Assembly (NCBI GenBank): GCA_013696045.1 | Contig: JACCZH010000555.1 | Location: forward strand, 1-11,965 | Length of the DNA stretch: 11,965 nt | Reading direction: 5' to 3' | Source of the DNA: Chloroflexia bacterium | Lineage (GTDB): Bacteria; Chloroflexota; Chloroflexia; Thermomicrobiales; CFX8 | Part shown: one piece after another, positions 1 to 8,000 of the stretch | Position numbering within the stretch: the stretch's first letter is position 1 | Layout of the letters: each line of letters starts with the position of its first letter | The notes under the pieces: generated by a model | The model's database searches: none | What the model saw: only the letters and a program-made list of their open reading frames with translations | Told to the model about the DNA's origin: nothing | Made by a program: the position numbers and the translations under genes

Positions 1-38
1 CCCCTCCCGTTCTTGCGACGTGGGCGTTTTGGGAGGGG
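1..38. repeat. Perfect 8-bp inverted repeat at window edge
   Basis: The first eight bases (CCCCTCCC) are perfectly complementary to positions 31-38 (GGGAGGGG), with a 22-base spacer. A similar C-rich string recurs at about 49-56. This could be the end of a terminator for an upstream gene or part of a dispersed repeat. The left side may continue outside the window, so its full extent cannot be judged. There is no run of T after the right arm, which argues against a classical + strand terminator. Confidence 0.3.
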
Positions 39-177
39 ACAAGCCGCCTCCCCTACCGGAATCAGCATTCACGGCCCGACATCGTCAGAATCGTGTCATA
101 ATCAAGTAGTCCCGCGAACACATGCACGCATTGTGACAATTGCGCGGCGGTGGACGGGTCGTTGGGAATTGGGGGCG

Positions 178-807
178 ATGCCTGTGAACGCCGAAATTCA
201 ACCGGGCGCTCAAGAGACGACGCCTGCCGGTTTGACCGTTCTGATTGTTATCGCGTCATCCGCTGGCGGCGTCGCCGCGCTGGCCGAGATATTCGATCGC
301 TTGCCCTCGGATTTGCCGGTGGCCATCGCCATCGTGCAGCATATTGACCCGATCAGGCAGAGCAGATTGCCGGAGATTCTTGGCCGTCATACCGCGATGA
401 CGGTGAAAGGCGCAGAGCATGGAGACCATATCCGGGCGGGAACCGTCTACATTGCGACACCGGACTACCATCTGCTGGTGTGTCAGGACGCTACGCTAGA
501 ACTGTCACACCGGGCTCAGGTGCGGTTCTCGCGCCCCGCAGCCGACCACCTGTTTGAGTCGGCGGCCGAACACTACAGAGGGAAAGTTATTGCGGTCGTC
601 TTAACCGGCATGGGGCAGGATGGCAGTCAAGGCATCGGCGCCGTGCATCAGGCTGGAGGCACCGTCATCGTTCAAGACCCGGAAACGGCGCAGTCGGCGA
701 GCATGCCGGCCTCTGCAATCCAAACCGGCGTCGTTGACCACATCGTTCCGCTCGACAAGATCGCGGACACGATTGTCGCGGTTCTGGAAACTGGAGACGT
801 GACGTGA
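178..807 (+). CDS. cheB: Stand-alone CheB-type protein-glutamate methylesterase (no receiver domain)
   Basis: This 209-residue soluble protein is essentially one CheB catalytic domain. CheB hydrolyses methyl-glutamate esters (and deamidates glutamine) on chemoreceptors. All three members of the family's Ser-His-Asp triad can be placed: Ser28 in IASSAGGV, His55 in IVQHIDP and Asp148 in LTGMGQDGSQG. The phosphoacceptor receiver domain that precedes this domain in classical CheB is absent, so activity is not controlled by CheA phosphorylation in the usual way. I chose the ATG at 178 because a G-rich ribosome-binding sequence (GGGGGC) lies just before it and the conserved domain begins about 20 residues later; a TTG at 13 in the same frame would add 55 residues with no recognisable content. 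The stop codon overlaps the start of the following CheR gene by four bases, so the two are probably translationally coupled. No chemoreceptor target is encoded nearby, so the real substrate is unknown. Confidence 0.9.
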   Translation: MPVNAEIQPGAQETTPAGLTVLIVIASSAGGVAALAEIFDRLPSDLPVAIAIVQHIDPIRQSRLPEILGRHTAMTVKGAEHGDHIRAGTVYIATPDYHLLVCQDATLELSHRAQVRFSRPAADHLFESAAEHYRGKVIAVVLTGMGQDGSQGIGAVHQAGGTVIVQDPETAQSASMPASAIQTGVVDHIVPLDKIADTIVAVLETGDVT

Positions 808-2672
808 GTACCGTCAGCGACAACACGCTAGCGCTTGAAACGCTGCTCGAGCACATCAGGGATAATCGAGGCTTTGATTTTACGGGGTATAAACGCGCCA
901 GCCTGGAACGCCGCATCAACAAGCGCATGCAAGCCGTTCAGATAGAGACGTACCAGGACTACCTGGATTACCTCCAGGTGCAGCCGGATGAGTTCACCAA
1001 CCTCTTCAATACGATTCTGATTAATGTGACGCGCTTCTTCCGCGACCCTGACAGTTGGACCTATTTGGCCGAGCATGTGCTTCCAAGCGCACTGGGCGAT
1101 GTGTCGTCGAATCAACCGATCCGGGTGTGGAATCCAGGCTGCGCTTCCGGGCAGGAAACATGCACGATTGCGATCTTGCTGGCGGAGGCGCTCGGCGTTG
1201 AGGTCTTTCGTGAGCGGGTGAAGATTTACGGAACCGACGTGGACGAGGAAGCGCTCGCCGAGGCACGGCTCTCCGCCTACACCAGCACCGAGCTTGAGAG
1301 TGTGCCGGAGGAGCTGCGCGCCAAATACTTCCAGGAAACCCACAGTGACGGCCGGTTCTGCCTGCACGCGGACCTGCGCCGCCGTGTCATTTTTGGCCGG
1401 CACGACCTGGTGCGAGACGCGCCCATCTCGCGCAGCGATCTTCTGGTCTGTCGCAATACGCTGATGTACCTTAACGCCGAGACGCAGGCGAAGGTGCTCG
1501 CCGGCTTCCACTTCGCGCTCAATGATGACGGCGCCCTGTTTCTGGGCAAAGGGGAGATGCTGTTGACGCATACCAGCCTCTTTGCCCCCGTTGAACCGAA
1601 GCAACGGATTTTCCGAAGGATTTCCAAAGGCGAGCCACGCCGGCGGACGCCGCTGGTGGAAGAAGACCGCTCTCGTGACGTCCGTCCTGACTCGCGCCCG
1701 GATGGGTGGCTGCGGGACGCCGCGTTTGACTCGAACCCGGTTGCCCAGTTCGTGCTTGATGCCGACAATAATCTGGTGATGGCCAACAGCCGGGCGCGAT
1801 CGCAGTTCGGCATCCGCTCGACCGATCTCGGCCGGCCGTTTCAGGATTTTCAGGTCTCCTACGAGCCAACCGATCTGCGCAGCCGCATTGATGAAGCCCG
1901 CGCGCTACGCCGGGCGATTTTTCGTGAGGACGTGCGCTGGATTGTCTCCAACGCGGAAACCCGCTACCTGCAGGTTGAGGTTATCCCACTGCTCGATGCG
2001 CGGGATGACATCGAAGGTGTGACGATCACCATTACCGACACCACCCATGTCAAGAATCTCAGTCTGGAAATCGAACGTTCCCGGCAGGACCTGGAAACAG
2101 CCTATGAGGAGCTGGAATCAACGATCGAAGAGGTGGAGACCACCAACGAAGAGATCCAGTCCACTAACGAAGAGCTAGAGACGATGAACGAGGAGCTCCA
2201 ATCCACCAACGAAGAGCTTGAGACGATGAACGAGGAGCTCCAGTCCACCAACGAGGAGCTGGAGGCGGTCAACACCGAGCTCCGGTCGCGAACCATCAAG
2301 CTCAATGAAGTCAACGACTTCCTGGAGCTCATTTTGACCAGCCTGCGAGTTGGGGTAGTGGTCGTCAATCCGGACTTTCAGGTGCAGATCTGGAATGGCC
2401 GGTCGGTTGATCTCTGGGGCTTGCGGCAGGATGAGGCGGTTGGCGGGCACTTTCTGAATCTTGATATTGGCCTGCCAGTTGAGCAGCTAAAAGGGACGAT
2501 CCGGGACTGTCTGGCAGGCGATGCCGAGACACAAAAAGTCGTGCTGCCGGCGACTACCCGCGTTGGGAAACGCATTGATTGCCAGATTACCTGCCTTCCG
2601 CTGAGCGGCGGCGATTCGAGCGTGCGGGGCGTCATCATGCTCATGGAAGCGTTGGCCGCGACCCAGGAGTAA
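804..2672 (+). CDS. cheR: CheR-type methyltransferase with two PAS-like regions and a long coiled coil
   Basis: This 622-residue soluble protein starts with a CheR module. CheR transfers methyl groups from S-adenosylmethionine to receptor glutamates. Visible signatures are NVTRFFRD (74-81), the SAM-binding loop NPGCASGQETC (110-120), GTDVDEEAL (143-151) and the CRNTLMYLN segment (216-224). A PAS-like region follows at about 303-415. Residues about 415-505 form a charged coiled coil built from 7- and 14-residue repeats (NEELETMNEELQST). A second PAS-like region spans about 505-615. The same CheR-PAS-coil-PAS order is known from large CheB-CheR-kinase fusions, but here CheB and the kinase are separate neighbouring genes. 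Translation begins at GTG 804, inside the CheB stop region (GTGA overlap). The C-terminus ends after the second PAS with no kinase or receiver domain. Assignment to the CheR family is secure; the substrate and signal are not visible. Confidence 0.9.
   Translation: MSTVSDNTLALETLLEHIRDNRGFDFTGYKRASLERRINKRMQAVQIETYQDYLDYLQVQPDEFTNLFNTILINVTRFFRDPDSWTYLAEHVLPSALGDVSSNQPIRVWNPGCASGQETCTIAILLAEALGVEVFRERVKIYGTDVDEEALAEARLSAYTSTELESVPEELRAKYFQETHSDGRFCLHADLRRRVIFGRHDLVRDAPISRSDLLVCRNTLMYLNAETQAKVLAGFHFALNDDGALFLGKGEMLLTHTSLFAPVEPKQRIFRRISKGEPRRRTPLVEEDRSRDVRPDSRPDGWLRDAAFDSNPVAQFVLDADNNLVMANSRARSQFGIRSTDLGRPFQDFQVSYEPTDLRSRIDEARALRRAIFREDVRWIVSNAETRYLQVEVIPLLDARDDIEGVTITITDTTHVKNLSLEIERSRQDLETAYEELESTIEEVETTNEEIQSTNEELETMNEELQSTNEELETMNEELQSTNEELEAVNTELRSRTIKLNEVNDFLELILTSLRVGVVVVNPDFQVQIWNGRSVDLWGLRQDEAVGGHFLNLDIGLPVEQLKGTIRDCLAGDAETQKVVLPATTRVGKRIDCQITCLPLSGGDSSVRGVIMLMEALAATQE
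2145..2270 (+). repeat. In-frame 42-bp tandem repeat encoding the CheR-linked coiled coil
   Basis: Two adjacent 42-bp units (2166-2207 and 2208-2249) differ at only three positions and encode 14 residues each (NEELETMNEELQST). Degenerate half-units extend the pattern on both sides, covering about 2145-2270. The half-unit of 21 bp equals one heptad, as expected for a parallel coiled coil. A whole number of codons per unit means gain or loss of copies would change coil length without breaking the frame. Confidence 0.85.
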
Positions 2673-2706
2673 TGGCAGACCGTGACTCTGGAGGGGCACA
2701 TCCATC

Positions 2707-2778
2707 ATGGCGTCCTTACCAATCATAGCGAGCATTGGAATATGGCATGACTATAGCTGGAAACGAGCCCGAAGCTAA
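2707..2778 (+). other. Possible 23-codon leader ORF ahead of the kinase gene
   Basis: The best ribosome-binding sequence in the gap between the CheR and kinase genes, GGAGGGG at 2690-2696, stands about 10 bases before an ATG at 2707. That ATG opens a 23-codon frame (beginning MASLPII, ending KRARS) closed by TAA at 2776-2778. It overlaps the first possible kinase starts in another frame, and its stop lies seven bases before an in-frame kinase ATG at 2786. It might be a coupling leader peptide. It could equally be chance, since nothing about its composition proves it is translated. Confidence 0.2.
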
Positions 2779-4702
2779 CAGCGCGATGACGAACGACCAC
2801 GGACCGGCGGGCGCGATGGAGGATATTTCGGGATGGCCCGATCACAATCCGTCCACCGCGCTCTTGCTTACCGGCCCGGATGGTGTGGTGCGGCGCGTGG
2901 TGTTGGCAACGAACGTTCTCCCCGAAGAGGCTTCCCAGGGATTGATCGGCGCCACGGTCCTCAATGTGTTCGCCCGCGAGGAGCACGCTTTCCTCCAGTC
3001 CTTGCTGGACAAGGCCCGCGACGCGCGCTATTTTGACGCCGGAAGCTTTGCGGTGCGGTTGGCCGGCGAGGACGGAGCGCCGATGTACCTCTCCATCTCG
3101 CAGGTTACCGGGAAATCTCCCGGCCAGTCCTTGCTGGCCTGGCGCTTGTCAACCCACGAGCGCCATCTGGCGCCGGACATGAGCGACAATGAGCGAACAC
3201 TGGGCCTGCGCGTCGCCCATCTGGAGGGGCGCAACGATGCGTACCGCAGGAGCGCCGAGCAATCACGACACGGTTTAACGACGGTTACAGCGACGAACCG
3301 CAGCCTCTCACGAGCATTGAAAGCAGTGCGCGAGGTTCGCGATCACCAGATGCTGGATCTCGTGGCATCAAACTCAAGCAAGGATGAACTCATCCAGCGC
3401 ATGCGGGACATCTGGGCCACGGCGGTTGACGCGCGCAGGAGCGCCGAAGAGAGCCGCCAGCGGCTGGAAATCCTGGCCGAGGCGAGCCGAACGATGGGTC
3501 AGTCACTTGATTTCAAAGCGACCGCGCGGCGCATTGCTGACCTCGTGGCGCCGGAGATTGCAGATTGTTGTGTGGTCCAGCTGCTGGATGATGATCTCAA
3601 CACGTTGCGGTGTGCCGAGGTAGCTTGCCATGATCTCTCGATAGTGGAAAGAATTCAGGCCTACCCGGAGTACTATCTGGGCGGGAGCGATGAAACGCAT
3701 CCGCTGTACCGCGCGATGCGCACCGGCAGCTCGGTTGTCGTGCATGACACCGCCGCTGCGATTCCGCCTCCGGTGGCCGGCAGTCCCGATTTCCTTACCG
3801 AGTCCCACGAGCTCGGCATCACCTCGTACATCATCACGGTGTTACGCTCGCGCGAGCGCGTGTTTGGGACGTTGCTATTTGCCTCGATGAACGCCGCGCG
3901 TCACTACCAGCCCGAGGGTGTCACGCTGGCGGAAGAGATCGCGTTTCGGGCGGGCCAGGCGCTGGACAATTCAATGCTGTATCAAGAGGCGGCGGAAGCC
4001 TCTAAAGCGCGCGACCGCTATCTGTCCATGGCGTCTCACGAGCTGCGCTCGCCGTTGACGGTGGTGAGCGGGTTTGGCTCGTTGTTGCTGCGGCAGATTA
4101 GCGCGCCGGAGCTGGATCGCGAGCACATTGCGATGCTGGGCCGCGAGCTCCAACGTGGCGTCGAACGTTTGGAGTTGTTGACAGATGGGCTGCTGGCGTC
4201 AGCGTCGCTGCAAAAAGGACTATCCGCCGGCAGGTTCAGCGTGGTAGATCTCAGCGCCATGGTTGAGGCGCTGTTAACCACCATGAGCTCCGTGCCTGAA
4301 CTCAGCGACAACCACATCATCACCCTGGACGCCCCAGACTCGATCGTTGGTTACTGGGACGCCGAAGGCCTTGAGAGGGCGCTGTCCAACATTATCTCAA
4401 ACGCCCTGAAATATACTCCCGGGACTGGCAACGTGCACGTCTGGGTTCGCTCTGATGGTGATGTCGCCACGATCGGCGTGCGTGACGAGGGCATCGGCAT
4501 GTCTGAGGACGAGCAGGCGGAGCTGTTCTTGCCCTTCGTGCGCGGCCGGATCGCCCGCGAGACGGCCCAGGGCACGGGATTGGGCCTCTACATCACCAAA
4601 CAGATTGTCGAGCAACACCACGGCGAGATCGAGGTCGAGAGCCAGCCCGGCGCCGGCAGCACCTTCACAATCCGCCTGCCTTTGAACCCGGCGGAGATGT
4701 GA
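2747..4702 (+). CDS. Cytoplasmic PAS-coil-GAF sensor histidine kinase
   Basis: This protein of about 651 residues is a soluble histidine kinase that would autophosphorylate and pass phosphate to an unidentified response regulator. No membrane segment is visible. An N-terminal PAS-like region (about 30-137) is followed by a helical linker (about 150-250), a GAF domain (about 252-412) and the kinase core. The core has H-box ASHELRSPL with His431 as predicted phosphoacceptor, N-box SNIISNALKY (Asn552), DEGIG (580-584) and GTGLGLYI (609-616) nucleotide-binding boxes, and a typical C-terminal ending. It lies 74 bp after the CheR gene on the same strand, probably in the same operon. The start is uncertain: I use ATG 2747, preceded by GGAA, but TTG 2735 and ATGs at 2786 and 2816 are in frame and all precede the PAS region. 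No receiver domain or partner regulator is encoded within the window. Confidence 0.92.
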   Translation: MTIAGNEPEANSAMTNDHGPAGAMEDISGWPDHNPSTALLLTGPDGVVRRVVLATNVLPEEASQGLIGATVLNVFAREEHAFLQSLLDKARDARYFDAGSFAVRLAGEDGAPMYLSISQVTGKSPGQSLLAWRLSTHERHLAPDMSDNERTLGLRVAHLEGRNDAYRRSAEQSRHGLTTVTATNRSLSRALKAVREVRDHQMLDLVASNSSKDELIQRMRDIWATAVDARRSAEESRQRLEILAEASRTMGQSLDFKATARRIADLVAPEIADCCVVQLLDDDLNTLRCAEVACHDLSIVERIQAYPEYYLGGSDETHPLYRAMRTGSSVVVHDTAAAIPPPVAGSPDFLTESHELGITSYIITVLRSRERVFGTLLFASMNAARHYQPEGVTLAEEIAFRAGQALDNSMLYQEAAEASKARDRYLSMASHELRSPLTVVSGFGSLLLRQISAPELDREHIAMLGRELQRGVERLELLTDGLLASASLQKGLSAGRFSVVDLSAMVEALLTTMSSVPELSDNHIITLDAPDSIVGYWDAEGLERALSNIISNALKYTPGTGNVHVWVRSDGDVATIGVRDEGIGMSEDEQAELFLPFVRGRIARETAQGTGLGLYITKQIVEQHHGEIEVESQPGAGSTFTIRLPLNPAEM

Positions 4703-5033
4703 TTGTGGACGTGTCTCTGTTTGGTGCGACAATGGCACCGTCCTCAATGGTAGCCGCGCAATTATGATGTTTAACTGGTTAGTTCGGTAGCCGGCATGAG
4801 CGGTGATCAAGCTGTCATCCCGACGCAGGAGGGATCCGTTTGTGGCTCATGGGCGACGGATCCCTCCTGCGTCGGGATGACCGTCCAATTGCGTCTATCC
4901 TCAGTGCCGATTCGACGAGGTAAGCTCCATAATTGCGCCTCATCATGATGACCAATGGCCCGTTTCTGATTCACCTGCAATGACGCATACTAGAGATAAC
5001 CGGTGTCTGTAGAAGTGTTTGCGACGTTACAGA
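4703..5033. other. Intergenic region between kinase and cyclic di-GMP genes
   Basis: About 330 bp without a convincing gene. It contains a weak 5-bp hairpin (GGTGC at 4723-4727 with GCACC at 4735-4739) soon after the kinase stop, not followed by a T run, and then the strong 26-bp inverted repeat at 4814-4881. The remaining 150 bp presumably hold the promoter of the downstream gene, but I see no pair of -35/-10 boxes good enough to call. No match to the conserved core of a cyclic di-GMP riboswitch was apparent by eye. Confidence 0.6.
4814..4881. repeat. Perfect 26-bp inverted repeat, likely dispersed palindromic element
   Basis: Positions 4814-4839 are exactly reverse-complementary to 4856-4881 around a 16-base loop. 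The arm begins GTCATCCCGACGCAGGAG and contains a BamHI-like GGATCC. Pairing could extend by one U-G wobble inward. The right arm is not followed by a T tract, so it is not a classical intrinsic terminator, although such a stem could still slow polymerase or block 3' exonuclease. Sequences of the form GTCATCCCGA...GGGATC are, from memory, commonly scattered between genes in some environmental bacterial genomes, so I favour a REP/MITE-like repeat. Copy number cannot be assessed from one window. Confidence 0.85.
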
Positions 5034-8000
5034 ATGGCGCGAGACAATTTTGTCAATAACGATATGTCAGGCATGACGCCGCCAGAGCAACGGACGTTGA
5101 GCCTCCAGGACCTCTTTGAGAACATGTCCGAGCTCAGCGCAGTGACGCGGCTTGAAGAGCTGCTGCCGCATCTTGCCCGGATTTTTGCAGAAAGTATTGG
5201 CGTTCACCAATGTTCCGTCTATCTCTACAACCACGATCTCACGGCCACGTCTGCTCATTTGCGCTGGGGATTTAGTCCAGAGCAGATAGAGCTGCTCAGC
5301 TTGACCGACAGCGCCTCCAGCCCACTTATGTTTGCCGCCGAACGCCACGTCATTTGCGTGCAACAGGTTCTGCAACGTTTCGTGGGCCAGGTTGATGAGA
5401 ATCTGCTGCCGCACCACCGGGCCTGGCACGACGCTGGCTGGCGCGGCGACATGATGGTGCCGTTTGTCTGGAATGACCACGTTGAAGGCATGGCCTACGT
5501 CTGGCCGGCGGAAGGCGAGCATCGGTTTCATCCGCTGCAGATCGAGATCGCCGAGGGTGTCGCCAAACAGGCCGCTGGCGCCATCAATCACTTGCGAGCA
5601 TTGGACGCGGAGCGCCACGCGCGCCGCCAGAACCAGGCGCTCCTGGATGTCAACCGCGCCCTGGGAAGCTCAGAAGACCGCGGCGAACTGGTCCAGATTG
5701 CTACCCGTGCCGTGCGGCGGATTTTGAACGCGGATCTGGCCAGCGCGTTCATCTTTGATTACGGGCACGGCGGGCCGGCAACACTTTTTGCCGACAGCGC
5801 GACGGTCGAGGAGCTGGCTCTTCTGGCGAGCGACGCCGAGATTCCAACCGAGACAATCCCCGTGGAGGTCGAGCTGGCCCTCCACCCGAGGGTGTGTTCC
5901 ATTCACGCTTTCGGTGAGGCGTTCGGGCTCCCGCTGCATGGGTTTCCAAAACATCTCGCGAACCTGGGTATTGAGCGAGCAGTCGCGGTGCCGGTCGTGT
6001 CGCGGCAGGAGATGCTGGGCGTTATCTATGCCTGGTACCGGACCCCCGATGGACGCCATGGACAAACCGATCTGACGACCGTCGAAGCGATTGCTGTGGA
6101 GCTGGCCGCCGGCCTCGACCGCTCAGCATTGATCACCAGCGAGAGACGCGCGCGCAACCGGGCGGAAACACTGTTCTCGTTCTCAAAGATTCTCAACCAG
6201 TCCATCGAGGTCGAAGAGGTCGCCGGTTCGATCATTGCCACGGTTGGCGAGCTGTTTCCAGGGGCGCAGGTGTCTCTTGCTCTGGATCAGAAAGATCCCC
6301 GGCTCGACGTGGTGATCGTCCCCAGGCTACCGTTTCTTGGCAGCAGCCAGTTGGACGAACTCCTCCAGACAGCGCGGGAACAGCTGTCGCCGGCGAGTGG
6401 TGAGATTGATGGTTTCGTTGTCGCCGCCGCGCCGTTGACGGTTGGCCGCGACGTACTGGGATCAATGATCGTGGCGCGGGAAGCACCAGCGAGCTACTCG
6501 CCCGACGATCATGAATTGCTGGCCTCCCTGGCGCCCCAGGCGGCCAACGCGATCCGCCGGGCATGGCTTTTTTCGATCGCCGAGCGGCATATCTCCGAGC
6601 TGACGCTCTTGCAGGACGTTGGCCGGACAATAGCCACGGGCACGAGCCTCCCGGATATTTTTAGCAACATTGCCGCCGCGATTCATGGCGTGGTCGATTA
6701 CACAACCGGCATTATCGCGCTGGAGTGCAACGATCCCGAAGAGCTGGAGGTCATGTCGATCTGGGGCACGCTGCCTTCCAACCGGGAAGGCACGCGGGTG
6801 CCGGTCCACGGCAGCATCCTGGGCGCGGTGTACCGCAGCCAGAGGCCGGTGGTCGTGGATGATGTTGACAGTCATCCACAGGCCTGGAGCAAGCGCACCG
6901 CCGTGTGGCGATCCATCGTGTGCGTGCCGCTGATGAGTGGCACGACGGCCATCGGCGCGATGTTACTCGGTCACGAGGAGACGGGGTTCTTCCTTGAGGG
7001 GGATGTGCGCCTGGTGTCGCTGCTGGCAAGCCAGGCGGGCGCCGCGATCTATCACGCGCGCGAATCCGAGCGACAGCGTGAGCTGTATCGCGCCGGGGTT
7101 GAGGCTCTGGCCGCCGCGGTGGACGCCAAGGACTCCTACATTCATTCCCACTCGCGCCAGGTAGCCGAATTTTCCAGAAACACTGCCAAAATGCTGGGTC
7201 TCAGCTCGGAAGAGGTCGAGCAGATTGAGCTGGCGGGGTTATTGCACGACGTGGGCAAGATCGGTATCCCCGACCAGATCCTCACTAAATCGGGCCGGCT
7301 TGACGCGCAAGAGCGCCTGGTAATGATTAGCCATTCGACGCTCGGCGAGCGCATTGTTGCCTCCCATCCAGCGCTGGCGCACATGGCCCGTCTCGTGCGG
7401 CATCATCATGAGTGGCATAACGGCAGCGGGTACCCTGATGGGTTGCGGGGCGATGAAGTTCCGCTTGGCTCGGCGATTATTGCCGTCGCGGACGCGTTCG
7501 GCTCAATTACCAGCTACCGGCCCTACCGGCGACCGTTGTCATTTACTGACGCCTGTGAGGAGCTGCGCAAGTGGAGTGGCATCCAGTTTCATCCGTTGGT
7601 GGTCGATGCGTTTCTGGCCAGTCTCGGTGACCCCGCAGGCGAAGAACCGCTGTTGCCAACCGAACCGTCCATGAAATTACAGCCGATCCAGTCACTCGAT
7701 ATCATTGCGCCCAGGATTCTCAGCCAGATTACCACCGAGATCAGCCATCTTACCGAGCTGTACCCGTTTCTCAACCGGGTGCAACAGATCATCTGCGACG
7801 CATTGAAGTACGACGAGGTTCATATTCTGCTGACCGATGAGGCCGACGGTGACCTGGTTCTGGCGGCCTCAACCACCCAGGCAGAGCTCGTGGGCCGCTA
7901 TCGCATTCGTGAGGGCGAGGGACTGGCTGGGATTGCGGCCGTGTCACGTTCGGTGATTAACTGCGGAGACGTCGAAGCGGACTCACGTGCCCAGCTTTCT

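Noticed and set aside
97..102. CATAAT as a -10 promoter box for the CheB gene
   Set aside because: No acceptable -35 box at 16-18 bases; the nearest TTCACG is about 23 bases away.
13..177. N-terminal extension of CheB from a TTG at 13
   Set aside because: The added 55 residues have no domain character, and the ATG at 178 has a plausible ribosome-binding site directly before the conserved fold.
828..1604. Long open frame of 258 codons on the - strand
   Set aside because: It lies entirely opposite the CheR domain, whose motifs are unmistakable. The antisense frame has no recognisable domain and is a by-product of codon bias.
2102..2368. Low-complexity Ser-rich repeated frame on the - strand
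   Set aside because: It is the complement of the 42-bp repeat encoding the coiled coil in the CheR gene.
4723..4739. Terminator after the kinase gene
   Set aside because: The stem is only 5 bp and is not followed by a T run.
4882..5033. Cyclic di-GMP riboswitch upstream of the HD-GYP/GGDEF gene
   Set aside because: I looked for the conserved core of the known classes and did not see it by eye; a covariance-model search would settle this.
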